The notes under the pieces: generated by a model | Told to the model about the DNA's origin: nothing | The model's database searches: none | What the model saw: the letters and a program-made list of their open reading frames with translations, nothing else | Made by a program: the position numbers and the translations under genes | In this document: positions 1 to 7,876 of the stretch, piece by piece | Numbering within the stretch: position 1 is the first letter of the stretch | How the letters are laid out: the number at the start of each line of letters is the position of its first letter | NCBI GenBank assembly: GCA_009778695.1 | Contig: WRFS01000022.1 | Location: 1-33,801, forward strand | Length of the DNA: 33,801 nucleotides | Source of the DNA: Oscillospiraceae bacterium | GTDB lineage: Bacteria > Bacillota > Clostridia > TANB77 > CAG-508 | Direction: 5' to 3'

Positions 1-7
1 CAATTAA

Positions 8-132
8 AATAGTCCGCTCCCGGTGTATGTATATCTTTTTAAAAAACTCCCTCCAAGCCTCCGAAGACTCCATGGGCCTCAAAGGGCTGTCGGGCAGTTT
101 TTTAAAAAGATATACATACACCTTGTGCTATT
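8..132 (+). mobile_element. Palindromic element copy 1 (end type B, core I)
   Basis: Perfect 27-bp inverted repeat (22-48 against 96-122, GGTGTATGTATATC... on the left arm) around a 47-nt core holding CTCCAAGCCTCCGAAGAC and CTCAAAGGGCTGTCG. The ends read AATAGTCCGC and GCTATT, as in copy 8. No coding capacity. The left flank is too close to the window edge to test for a target duplication. Confidence 0.85.
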
Positions 133-138
133 CCATGT

Positions 139-199
139 ACTTAAGCGTATACTATACTCCACAGGCGGAAGTCCTAGGCTAAACTGTTAAATAGTAACC
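139..199 (-). repeat. Half-copy of the palindromic element (end type A)
   Basis: Read on the minus strand this is the A-side end seen in copies 2, 4 and 7: GTTACTATTTAACAG, then ACTTCCGCC, then the stem start TGTGGAGTATAGTATA. The core and the partner arm are missing, and copy 1 lies directly to the left. It is probably a truncated older insertion. Confidence 0.7.
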
Positions 200-234
200 T
201 ATCAATTCAAAATTCAAAATTTAAAATTCTTCTC

Positions 235-263
235 TTGCATAGCCAAATATTTTATGATAGAAT
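235..263 (+). promoter_or_regulatory. Sigma-A type promoter of the S51 peptidase gene
   Basis: TTGCAT (235-240), a 17-nt spacer and TAGAAT (258-263) lie about 30 nt upstream of the start codon. A GAGGAG ribosome site follows at about 280. Confidence 0.6.
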
Positions 264-292
264 AATGTCGAAAATAGACGAGGAGTGCAAAC

Positions 293-901
293 ATGAGATT
301 ATTATTATCAGGTGGCGGAAACCCTTATCAAGTAAAAGAATTAGACAAATTATTTGCTAAAACAACTAATATAAATAATAAAATTTTGTATGTACCAATA
401 GCTATTGATACAATATCATATAATGATTGCTATGATTGGTTTAAAAATACATATAGTAATTATGGAATAAAAAATGTAGATATGATTACAAGCTTAAAAA
501 ATACAAAATTAGATAAATATGAAGCAATTTTTATTAGTGGAGGAAATACTTTCAAATTACTAAAAGAAATTAAAGAAAGCTCATTTGATACAAAGCTTAT
601 AAACTATTTAAATAATGGTGGATTTGTTTACGGGGGCTCCGCAGGAGCTATTATTTTCGGCAAAACGATAAAGACTGCATTTCATTTAGATGAAAACACA
701 GTGGGTTTAACGAATTTTAATGGATTAAACCTGCTTAAAGGAAAAGATATTTGGTGTCATTATGAACCAAAAGATAATGAAATTATAAAAAAATATGATA
801 ATAATTTATTTATCTTATGCGAGGGAGCAGGATTATATATTGATAATGGCAAAATAGAATCAGTTGGGCAAAAATATTTAAAAAAATCAGGAATTGTGTA
901 A
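293..901 (+). CDS. Peptidase S51 (dipeptidase E-like)
   Basis: A 202-residue protein with the class-I-glutamine-amidotransferase-like fold expected of family S51. It would be a cytoplasmic serine peptidase acting on small, often Asp-containing, peptides. The nucleophile elbow GGSAGA puts the candidate serine at residue 116. The HYEP motif puts a histidine at about 156, close to the usual spacing in PepE. An ISGGNT strand lies at 81-86. GAGGAGTG sits 5 nt before the ATG. The gene is transcribed toward the kinase gene, and the two stop regions overlap by 15 bp. It is the only plus-strand gene beside the biosynthetic operon, so it could be an unrelated housekeeping peptidase or a processing or self-protection enzyme; the sequence does not decide. 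Confidence 0.85.
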   Translation: MRLLLSGGGNPYQVKELDKLFAKTTNINNKILYVPIAIDTISYNDCYDWFKNTYSNYGIKNVDMITSLKNTKLDKYEAIFISGGNTFKLLKEIKESSFDTKLINYLNNGGFVYGGSAGAIIFGKTIKTAFHLDENTVGLTNFNGLNLLKGKDIWCHYEPKDNEIIKKYDNNLFILCEGAGLYIDNGKIESVGQKYLKKSGIV

Positions 902-1396
902 GTTCTTCCTTATATTGTCTGATATCGATTTGATTATGCGTTTCTGGTCATGCTTTATATTATTTTTGTAAATTTCATAATTAAATTTTTTCGCTGACAA
1001 TCTATATCTTTTTAGTTGTTTTAATATATCCATATTAATTATAAAGTCTTTTCTTTTTCTTAATCTATATTTTATAATAAACTTATTACTGTCTATTATA
1101 ACCGTATAATCTGGTATAACTAATTTATTTAAACCATCATTAAAATCATCTTCGTTAAAAAAATCAAAAACATACATAGATATCTGCCATCTAACTACTA
1201 TAAATAATTTATTTTTATTAAATAAATCATAATCTTTTTGAATGTTTATTCTTGCTTGTAAATAATCATTTTCTTTATTAAGATAATCATTTATTATAAA
1301 ATCGTCAATTATTATAGCATTACTAAATTTCTCTTTTAGTAAATTCAAAATTGTTGTTTTCCCAACACAATTTGCTCCTTCAAGACAAACTATCAT
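887..1396 (-). CDS. Small P-loop kinase (thymidylate-kinase-like)
   Basis: 169 residues with a Walker A motif GANCVGKT at 7-14 right after the first beta strand, and a basic, Arg/Lys-rich C-terminal half as in nucleotide-kinase folds (a lid-like RLRKRKD is visible). The phosphate acceptor cannot be told from sequence. It could be a nucleoside monophosphate, a small metabolite or the pathway product. ATG at 1396 is preferred over the upstream GTG at 1405 because AGGTGA lies 5 nt before it. It overlaps the end of the oxidoreductase gene by 17 bp and is the last gene of the six-gene operon, so it is probably translationally coupled. In a biosynthetic operon it could phosphorylate a precursor or inactivate the product for self-resistance; this is inference. 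Confidence 0.7.
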   Translation of the reverse strand: MIVCLEGANCVGKTTILNLLKEKFSNAIIIDDFIINDYLNKENDYLQARINIQKDYDLFNKNKLFIVVRWQISMYVFDFFNEDDFNDGLNKLVIPDYTVIIDSNKFIIKYRLRKRKDFIINMDILKQLKRYRLSAKKFNYEIYKNNIKHDQKRIIKSISDNIRKNLHNS

Positions 1397-2738
1397 ATAG
1401 CTCACCTGGTATCCATTTTATTTCTTCATTAGTTATTTTTGATATCAATGCTGCTACATAAAGTTCCATAGTAAGTTTCTGTGCATCAAATTCAACAAAA
1501 CTATATTCTTGCATAAATTCTTCTTGTCCACTCATTGCTTTAACAATATCTATAACAATTTCATGAGTTGTCTTTTCGTCTTGATTGTTAACTGATATCA
1601 TATCAACCATGTCTTTTCCTAATTTTTGTGCAACTAATTCATGTCGTTTTATTTTTAAATAACTATTTCCTGCTGAACCTTTCATCGAAGAATCTGCAAA
1701 TACTAGACCGTATATATTTTGAAATGGTCCTTGCTCAATCAAGAATTGAGAATCATCTGTTCTCCCTTGATCCCCAGTATTTATTTTATCATATTGTTTA
1801 ACTGTCCTATTACTCACACCACTATGTTTTGAATATATATATGCACATGTATCAATATCATCTGTAAATTGAATAGTATATTTAAGAGATATATCAAATT
1901 CCGCAGATTTTGTAATTTCCTTCATTTCATAATATTCATCTTCTACTTCAAGCAATTTTTGCAAGTTTCTTACTGACTTATTATTATAATTATCACCAAT
2001 AAGCCTCGTATCTAAACAACTACATTTTAATGATTTCACATTTTTGCATCCATTATTTATTAATTCTGCAAGAATCCCCAAACTATGATAACCTGTATGT
2101 GTTAGTTTCCCTAGTCCTTTACCATATCCATGCGTAAACTCTATCTCCATCTCATTATTCCATCTATAACACCCATCATTTTCATACATATAAATTTGCG
2201 TGATATTTTGGTCAAAGGTTTCATTGACCTCTTTCACACCATTATACATTAATTTATAGTACGCCTGAGTTATTCTTCTAAGTGGTGAATAAATTAAAGG
2301 TTTTCTGTTAGTTTTACTATTTATCGTAGAATTCCTTTTTTCTTGTATATCATTATACTCTTGCAAAATTTTTTTTGCACTTTCCACATTCTGTGATTGT
2401 CCCTCTATTGCAACCAAAGGCTTATCACATATAAAATCTACATTAGCATCTAACAAGCCTTTTAAATATACATGATGAAAAAGAGGTGGCGTTGCTATAA
2501 CAACTACATCAACTAAATGATTATTTATTATATCTTTTACAGTTTCAATATTTTTGTTATCAGATTCTTTGGATAATTTATAATAAATATACCCATCTGG
2601 ACAATGTTCAGCATCTAAAATATCGCATATTATTATATTATCAATAAATTTTTCTTTTTTAAATGCAGGTATATAGGCTTTTTGGCTCCAATGACCTAAG
2701 CCTCCTATAATAAGTACATTTTCATTATTAAATAGCAT
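1380..2738 (-). CDS. Gfo/Idh/MocA-family oxidoreductase
   Basis: 452 residues. An N-terminal Rossmann fold binds NAD(P) (GGLGHWSQ near residue 12). ATPP follows at about 82-85, then a DKP motif at about 105-107, the family's EKP equivalent carrying the catalytic lysine. The C-terminal half is longer than the usual 330-380 residue family member, with an insertion around 120-160 and a mixed alpha/beta domain. It would oxidise or reduce a hydroxyl or keto group of a sugar, cyclitol or amino-acid-derived intermediate. An in-frame ATG lies 30 nt further upstream, but ATG 2738 has GGAGG 6 nt before it and its first residues (MLFNNENVLIIGG) begin at the Rossmann strand. It overlaps the radical SAM gene by 11 bp, so the two are probably coupled. 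Confidence 0.8.
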   Translation of the reverse strand: MLFNNENVLIIGGLGHWSQKAYIPAFKKEKFIDNIIICDILDAEHCPDGYIYYKLSKESDNKNIETVKDIINNHLVDVVVIATPPLFHHVYLKGLLDANVDFICDKPLVAIEGQSQNVESAKKILQEYNDIQEKRNSTINSKTNRKPLIYSPLRRITQAYYKLMYNGVKEVNETFDQNITQIYMYENDGCYRWNNEMEIEFTHGYGKGLGKLTHTGYHSLGILAELINNGCKNVKSLKCSCLDTRLIGDNYNNKSVRNLQKLLEVEDEYYEMKEITKSAEFDISLKYTIQFTDDIDTCAYIYSKHSGVSNRTVKQYDKINTGDQGRTDDSQFLIEQGPFQNIYGLVFADSSMKGSAGNSYLKIKRHELVAQKLGKDMVDMISVNNQDEKTTHEIVIDIVKAMSGQEEFMQEYSFVEFDAQKLTMELYVAALISKITNEEIKWIPGELYDSLS

Positions 2739-3819
2739 TTGAGACCTCCATGTACTTTTTAAATTCATCCAATACTATTTTATAACCGTTTTCTGCATTT
2801 GTTTTATCTGATATATATATTGGACAACATGGATTAATTTTATCAAACCTATTATTGGCTTCATAATTTATTAAATGACAATTTGATTTATGACATTCTT
2901 TATTTTTCGGACATAGTTTGCAATATTCATCTTGCTCATAATTTCTAACATCAAGTAAAAATGGGCATTTTGTCCAAATTTCATCAACTTTCTTATCCTT
3001 AATATTTCCTAATATCAACCTATGACCTGCACATGCTCTATAATTTCCAGTAGCATCTATATATATGTACTGCCTTCCACAATGGCATTTCTCAGGCTCA
3101 TAATTATTTTCTTTATCTAAAACATCATTGTATAAAAAGTCAAACCAGTTTGGTAATAATTTAATATCTATTACATCTTTATATTTAGATTTATATAAAA
3201 TTAATCTGCTACATGCTTTAATAATTTCGTCTTTATTTAAAGCATTGTTTAAATGCGGATTACAGTCTCCTAACTCTAAATATGGTCTAAAATCTAATTC
3301 TTTAATTCCTAATTCTATAACAAATTTAATTAAATCCTCTATATAATTCTGATTATTTACTGTTACAGTAGTTCTAAGTTTTACATATATTCCTGCTTTC
3401 TGCAGGCTTTTTATACCATTAATTAATTTGTCAAAACTACCTTCTGGATATGATAATTCATGAATTTCTTTAGTGTGTCCATTAATACTTGTTCGTATCC
3501 AATCCACTGACAATTGTTTCATATTATTAGCAATCTCATCGTCTATTAAAGTAGCATTTGTAAAAATACCTGTTTCAATTTTATTGTTTTTACAATAAAT
3601 TAACAATCTTTCTAATTCTTGATATTTAGTAATAGGTTCACCACCAGTAAAAATTAACAATCTAGGTTTAGCAATATCTAAAACATTATTAATAAATTCA
3701 TCAACATTTACTACACTATTATCTCTAAAATCTGCTTGACTACAAAAACTACATTTTAAATTACATGTGCGTGTAAGCTGTACTTTAACCCAATCCAATT
3801 TATATTCTTCACTACTCAT
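2728..3819 (-). CDS. Radical SAM protein with SPASM-type C-terminal domain
   Basis: 363 residues. The radical SAM cluster motif CNLKCSFC (C19, C23, C26) sits at the N-terminus, followed by the FTGGEP SAM-binding motif near residue 58. The C-terminal 110 residues are Cys-rich: CHCGRQYIYID, RACAGHR, CKLCPKNKECHKSNC and PCCPIY. This is the pattern of SPASM or twitch domains holding auxiliary iron-sulfur clusters. Such enzymes modify peptides (thioether or C-C crosslinks, epimerisation, oxidation) or small molecules. No obvious RiPP precursor peptide lies next to it, so a carrier-bound amino acid is an alternative substrate; that is inference. The ATG shares one base with the stop codon of the carrier-protein/NUDIX gene (TAATG), with an AGAGGAAAG ribosome site. 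Confidence 0.85.
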   Translation of the reverse strand: MSSEEYKLDWVKVQLTRTCNLKCSFCSQADFRDNSVVNVDEFINNVLDIAKPRLLIFTGGEPITKYQELERLLIYCKNNKIETGIFTNATLIDDEIANNMKQLSVDWIRTSINGHTKEIHELSYPEGSFDKLINGIKSLQKAGIYVKLRTTVTVNNQNYIEDLIKFVIELGIKELDFRPYLELGDCNPHLNNALNKDEIIKACSRLILYKSKYKDVIDIKLLPNWFDFLYNDVLDKENNYEPEKCHCGRQYIYIDATGNYRACAGHRLILGNIKDKKVDEIWTKCPFLLDVRNYEQDEYCKLCPKNKECHKSNCHLINYEANNRFDKINPCCPIYISDKTNAENGYKIVLDEFKKYMEVSNAI

Positions 3820-4586
3820 TATCTTTCCTCTCTGTCATTTTCTCTATTTAATGCATCTATTGCTTTATTTAAAGCATTTTTAGCATCTTCATGTTGCAAA
3901 ATATTACCAGCCTCTGGTAAATCAACCCATTGCCCATCCATAAAATCTTTTTCTGTATTTATAGTTCCAAATGCATTAGTCTTAAATAAAAATACATTTA
4001 TCTGTTTATAAACACCTTTTCGTTCAAAAGGAAATCCAAATTCATGCACTTTCCCTAAACATTGCCTTGGGTGAAGCTCTATTCCTGTTTCTTCTTTTAG
4101 TTCACGAATTGCTGCATCTCTATCCGTTTCTCCTTCTTCAACATGTCCCTTAGGGAAAACCCAACTTCCTTCATCATCACGTAATAAAAGTACTTTCTTT
4201 AACTTTTGTTGTTCTCCTATTACAATTCCCATACTTGATAATTCTACTGGCATTTCTATTCCATTTGCATTTGTAATTGTTGCAACCTTTGAAGTACTTG
4301 ATACTCTTAGTTCGTCTATTGGTATCTCAAATTTTTTAACTCCTTCTTCTTCCATAATTCCACCTCTTCCTTTTAAATAATCAATTATTTTTCTAGTTGA
4401 TGTAAGTTCTGTTAATAACTCTGGTTTAAAATTCAAATTAAAAGAGTCACACGTTCTTAAAATCAAATTAACATGATTAAGCGAATCCCAATTAAGAGTA
4501 TTCTTTATATCAGAGTTTATTGTTATTTCGTTTATACCAACGTTTAGAGTTTCTGATACTATTCCAAAAACCTGCTCTTCCATCAT
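3819..4586 (-). CDS. Acyl/peptidyl carrier protein fused to a NUDIX hydrolase
   Basis: About 255 residues. Residues 1-75 look like a carrier protein: a helical domain with WDSLNH near residue 33, where the serine (about 35) is the expected phosphopantetheine site. After a Gly-rich linker, residues of about 100-240 form a NUDIX domain with the full box G-x5-E-x7-RE-L-x-EE-x-G (PKGHVEEGE, then RELKEETGI at about 160-169). Joining a carrier protein to a NUDIX enzyme is unusual. An internal ATG at the linker (GIMEEEG) has AGGTGG 6-7 nt before it, so a separate NUDIX product could also be made. ATG 4586 is chosen because AGAGGG precedes it. It lies 16 nt after the ligase gene and would present the aminoacyl thioester made by that ligase. 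Domain calls are firm; the partner role is inference. Confidence 0.8.
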   Translation of the reverse strand: MMEEQVFGIVSETLNVGINEITINSDIKNTLNWDSLNHVNLILRTCDSFNLNFKPELLTELTSTRKIIDYLKGRGGIMEEEGVKKFEIPIDELRVSSTSKVATITNANGIEMPVELSSMGIVIGEQQKLKKVLLLRDDEGSWVFPKGHVEEGETDRDAAIRELKEETGIELHPRQCLGKVHEFGFPFERKGVYKQINVFLFKTNAFGTINTEKDFMDGQWVDLPEAGNILQHEDAKNALNKAIDALNRENDREER

Positions 4587-4602
4587 AATCACCCTCTCGC
4601 AT

Positions 4603-5529
4603 TTATTTATAGTTACAATTAATAATTTGTCTTAAGTTATCTGGCCATTTCTCTTCTTCATATCCAAACTGACAAATGATTGCATAGCACCACCTTTCAA
4701 TTCCAAAACCCAAGCAACAGGTGCAAGCATATTCTCCATTACTAAGTTTTATGTCCCACTTTCATGAAAAATAATAATCGTGCATATTAATAGAACAAGC
4801 TGCTATAGATTGATTATTATTTAATTTAATACTCGCTTCTAATTTACTTTCAGTCGCAAGTTGAAAAATCGCCTTAGTATTAAATTCATCTTCAAAAAAA
4901 ATATCAGATGCAGTTTCTATTTTACCCGTCAATCCTAACTCTTTAATAATCTCACTTACAAGTTCAATCATTTTTAATTTAAATTTCTTAACTTCATCTT
5001 CATTAGATACAAATACAACTTCTCTAATAGTATATTCTCTTAATCTATAAAGTTCATGATACCCTTGACTTTCAGTACGGTATACTTTGCATTGTCCAGT
5101 ATATGCCTTATCCAATCCGCTTTTATTCAAATGTTTATATAATGGTTGGCATGCGGCTGGATTTAAAACGTTTGAATAACTATTATCACTTCTATCTCCA
5201 CCAACAACGTAATTACAAATATGTGAGTTGTTTTTTATGTAATCAGACTGTTCTAATGTTTTTATATTAAGCAAAGACGGTAAACTTATTTCTTCTGCTT
5301 CCAAAGAAATTGCTTTTTTTCTAAAATAATTTGTTAGCGATTGATATATCTTATTTATAATACCAAAATAAAGATATACTCCATCATCTTCCTTATAAAC
5401 CAACCCTTTTTGCATTAAATTTTCAAATAAACTATCTTCTTTTTCTTTTGACAAAGGATTGACATTCTCAAATACTGTTTTAGAATTTATAAAAATTTCT
5501 TTACCATGTTTTTTTGTTTTAACCTCCAT
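4603..5529 (-). CDS. Amino acid:carrier-protein ligase (class II aaRS/SerRS-like), with an in-frame TGA
   Basis: The sequence reads as one 308-codon frame broken by a TGA at 4762-4764 (codon 256). The upstream 255 residues carry NPAACQPLY (C127) and class II motif 2 (VYRTESQGYHELYRLREYTIRE, cut here as VYRTE at 149-153 and RLREYTIRE at 162-170). The 52 codons after the TGA encode KWDIKLSN, YACTCCLGFGIERW and a natural end at TAA 4603. GFGIER is motif 3, the ATP-binding arginine, and the preceding cysteines are candidate zinc ligands as in SerRS-like amino acid:carrier-protein ligases. These enzymes adenylate a small amino acid and load it on a carrier-protein phosphopantetheine rather than on tRNA, and a carrier protein is the next gene. 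As sequenced, termination at TGA would remove motif 3. The cause could be a nonsense mutation, a base error or readthrough. It overlaps the acyltransferase gene by 11 bp. Confidence 0.75.
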
Positions 5530-6280
5530 GTACTACACACCCCTCCTGTTTCATTATATTTGGATTACTTTCCCAAATAGGCTCAAAAAAAGAATAAAAT
5601 TTATTTAATTCAAAAAAGCAAAATATTGAATTTTCATTCTCTTTTTGCTTTACAAAAGTTGTCTTATAAAATTCATTACCTATATCTTTTGCAGAAAGAA
5701 TTACTCCTTTTTTCCTAGAATATCTGTAAAACTCATAAGCAATTTTATTATTTTTATAGTCTTCTATAATACCTTCAAACTTCTTTTTTTCTCTATATGT
5801 AGAGTCGTATTTTTCTTCTAAACAGTGTACGAAAGGAACACCATCATCAAATGAACAATCTATTAACAAAATGCCACAATTATAATTATTTAAGTCATTA
5901 AATATAGAATCTTCTCCAAACGATGAAGTATATTTTTTATCACAAAATACTGATTGTAGTTTACCAAAAATTGAAACATTATGTACTGGTGGAAACATTG
6001 TTCTTTTTACATTAGGTAATTTTCTAAATTTTTCACATATTGAGCCACAAAAAGTCGTAGAGTTTGTTACTGAATATATTTTGTGATCACAAAAATCAAA
6101 ACTAAAAGAGGGCATTATAAGTGTTTTATCTTTCATAATTTCTACTAAAGCTTCTATTATTTTTTGATCAAAATCTTTGTCCCAATAATTTGCGAAACCA
6201 GAAGAAGCAACATAAATAATATCATAATCTGATAAATTAAAATCTTTTAAAGTATTTAATAATTTAAAAAAATCATACAT
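5519..6280 (-). CDS. AAC(3)-family N-acyltransferase
   Basis: 253 residues matching the aminoglycoside 3-N-acetyltransferase fold family. TLIMPSFSF is at 53-61. RTMFPP followed by VHNVSIFG at 93-106 resembles the family's R-x-x-x-P-x-x-S segment. FGEDSIFNDL is at 121-130. A GVPFVHCLEEK segment has H152 and E155 as candidate catalytic residues. Family members move acetyl or other acyl groups from CoA to amines of aminoglycosides or of pathway intermediates. First gene of the operon, with promoter TTGATT-17-TATAAT just upstream and AGAGGAAAT before the ATG. Since the next two genes make an aminoacyl carrier protein, it might accept a carrier-bound acyl donor or N-acylate the product (tailoring or self-resistance). 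This is inference; an antibiotic-resistance role is not shown. Confidence 0.75.
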   Translation of the reverse strand: MYDFFKLLNTLKDFNLSDYDIIYVASSGFANYWDKDFDQKIIEALVEIMKDKTLIMPSFSFDFCDHKIYSVTNSTTFCGSICEKFRKLPNVKRTMFPPVHNVSIFGKLQSVFCDKKYTSSFGEDSIFNDLNNYNCGILLIDCSFDDGVPFVHCLEEKYDSTYREKKKFEGIIEDYKNNKIAYEFYRYSRKKGVILSAKDIGNEFYKTTFVKQKENENSIFCFFELNKFYSFFEPIWESNPNIMKQEGCVVHGG

Positions 6281-6352
6281 AATTATTTCCTCTATAAATA
6301 AAATTATTTTTTACTTATTGGTTATTATTTACATAATGCATCTCAGAATAAC

Positions 6353-6381
6353 ATTATATCAGCCTTTTTAAATAAAATCAA
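6353..6381 (-). promoter_or_regulatory. Promoter of the six-gene biosynthetic operon
   Basis: On the minus strand TTGATT (6376-6381), a 17-nt spacer and TATAAT (6353-6358) lie about 75 nt upstream of the acyltransferase ATG. This is the only clear promoter for the six overlapping genes down to 887. Confidence 0.75.
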
Positions 6382-6399
6382 GTCCATTTGTAAATTCAA

Positions 6400-7242
6400 C
6401 TAAATCATTTTATTCATGTCACGTAATATTATTTCTTTCATCTCCACTGGCAATAAATTTATATTTTTAATGTTCTCTTTTTTTACAATCATCGGATTAT
6501 GAAACCCATATTTATCATAATCAATATCATTCATTTCTTCTCCTTGCCCTGTACCAATTTTACCGCTTACATATTCCGCAATATAATAATATTCTAACCT
6601 ATTCAAACTATTAACAACATAAACCCTATCCGTTAATTTTATATTAATTCCTAATTCCTCTTTAATTTCTCTAATTATTGCTTCTTCTACACTTTCATTT
6701 TCTTCTACCCCACCACCTGGAATTGTATAGTATTCTTGCTTTCCCTCACCTTTCCCTTTTATTCTTTGCATTAAAATAATTCCATCAGCATATGGTATTA
6801 TTGCACCAGCACGGTTTTCAAGGTTTTTATCAACACTTAATAATTTATTAACAATGGGCTTCACTTCGTCCCACTGTTTCTTTAAATCCTCATATGAAAG
6901 AATATCTTTCACTTCCTCAATATTTTTCCATATTAATTCATGCTTATTTTCATTAATCTCATGATGCCCTTCCTCTTTATCATATGCCAAGAACAAATGC
7001 AATTCACAATCTTCATTAGAAGAATTAATGTATCTCCTTATAGGTAAATTTTTTGAATAAATAATACTGCATTTTCGTCCAGTTTCTTCTTCAGTTTCTC
7101 TTAATGCACATTCTTCTATAGTTTCACCAGCCTCCAAATGCCCCTTTGGAAATGAAAAATCATTTTCTTTTTCTCTGTGTATTATTCCGATTTTTTTATT
7201 ATTTAAATCTATTAGTATACATCCAGCTTTTTTTACCAACAC
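6400..7242 (-). CDS. Tandem NUDIX-domain protein
   Basis: 280 residues with two complete NUDIX domains. The first box is GHLEAGE...RETEEETG (G34, E40, R48, E49, E52, E53). The second is GGVEENE...REIKEELG (G176, E182, R190, E191, E194, E195). The domains are joined by a helical linker at about 105-140. Such enzymes cleave nucleoside diphosphates linked to another group, and two active boxes in one chain are uncommon. The start is GTG 7242 with AAAGGG before it. It follows the pilin-like gene by 24 nt and probably shares its transcript. It lies just upstream of an operon that also contains a NUDIX domain, hinting at a role in the same pathway, but the separate downstream promoter means this is not certain. 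Confidence 0.85.
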   Translation of the reverse strand: MLVKKAGCILIDLNNKKIGIIHREKENDFSFPKGHLEAGETIEECALRETEEETGRKCSIIYSKNLPIRRYINSSNEDCELHLFLAYDKEEGHHEINENKHELIWKNIEEVKDILSYEDLKKQWDEVKPIVNKLLSVDKNLENRAGAIIPYADGIILMQRIKGKGEGKQEYYTIPGGGVEENESVEEAIIREIKEELGINIKLTDRVYVVNSLNRLEYYYIAEYVSGKIGTGQGEEMNDIDYDKYGFHNPMIVKKENIKNINLLPVEMKEIILRDMNKMI

Positions 7243-7266
7243 TTTTTCCCTTTCTTATAATATCCA

Positions 7267-7626
7267 TTATATATCATAGCCTACAACGCTCACTGTTAAA
7301 TCGTTATTAATTATAGCGGTACAACCATCTTTTGTTAAAGTTAACGTACCTGCATTTGTATTTGGCGTTGCACTATATTTACTGTTATTTTCAAGGCTAT
7401 TAAATACCTTATTGGTGTCAGTACCAACAATATCTATTGTTTGTAACAAATCTGTTTGTACTTCTTGCTTAAATGTTAGAAGTTTTTGATTATTTTGTTC
7501 AGTCTGTGTTAAGTCGGATAATTTTCCTTGTCCAACTACTGAATATATAGATACTCCTGCTAGTATTAACATTACGATTACTGTTATTATTAACACAATT
7601 AAAGTTATACCTCTATTATTTTTCAT
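7267..7626 (-). CDS. Type IV pilin-like / pseudopilin protein
   Basis: 119 residues beginning MKNNRGITLIVLIITVIVML: a short basic leader, a prepilin-peptidase-type site at about R5/G6, then a roughly 22-residue hydrophobic helix (to AGVSI), as in clostridial GITLI-type pseudopilins. The C-terminal domain is small and Asn/Thr-rich, with no cysteine pair (one Cys, in DGCTAI). It would be inserted in the membrane and possibly processed. ATG 7626 is chosen over a TTG at 7644, because GGGAG lies 5-6 nt upstream and the leader starts there. Promoter TTGAAA-17-TATAAT is 20-50 nt upstream. No pilus assembly genes are in the window, so it is an isolated member. Confidence 0.75.
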   Translation of the reverse strand: MKNNRGITLIVLIITVIVMLILAGVSIYSVVGQGKLSDLTQTEQNNQKLLTFKQEVQTDLLQTIDIVGTDTNKVFNSLENNSKYSATPNTNAGTLTLTKDGCTAIINNDLTVSVVGYDI

Positions 7627-7645
7627 ACGTTCTCCCTTTTTCAAG

Positions 7646-7674
7646 ATTATATATGTATTTTATTTTTTTTTCAA
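7646..7674 (-). promoter_or_regulatory. Promoter of the pilin-like / double-NUDIX pair
   Basis: TTGAAA (7669-7674), a 17-nt A-rich spacer and TATAAT (7646-7651) on the minus strand, directly upstream of the GGGAG ribosome site. Confidence 0.7.
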
Positions 7675-7703
7675 GTGCTTTGCAACAAAATTTTTTAGTT
7701 CTA

Positions 7704-7867
7704 GTTATCAGTTAACACTTTAGCCTAAAACTTCCGCCTCTGGAGTATAGTATAGCTTTTAAAAAGGCTCCTCCAAGCCTCCGGAGCCTCAAAGGGCTGT
7801 CGTTCACCTTTTTAAAAGCTATACTATACTCCAGAGGCTACTTTGCTGAAAAGTGTTAGCTGGTAAC
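7704..7867 (+). mobile_element. Palindromic element copy 2 (end type A, core I)
   Basis: Ends GTTATCAGTTAACACTTT and GTGTTAGCTGGTAAC are inverted repeats. TTCCGCC lies inside the left end and GGCTACTTTGC inside the right end. The stem reads CCTCTGGAGTATAGTATAGC on the left, exactly complementary to the right arm. The core is short: AAGCCTCCGGAGCCTC lacks the ACTCCATGGG segment found in most other copies. Confidence 0.85.
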
Positions 7868-7876
7868 CATTGAATT

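Noticed and set aside
4762..4764. Genome-wide reassignment of TGA
   Set aside because: Other genes in the window end naturally at TGA (antitoxin, SERCA-type ATPase, hexapeptide protein), so TGA is a stop here in general.
5519..6280. Aminoglycoside resistance gene
   Set aside because: The fold family fits AAC(3), but its place as first gene of a biosynthetic operon and divergence from known resistance enzymes make a pathway role more likely; resistance cannot be claimed from sequence.
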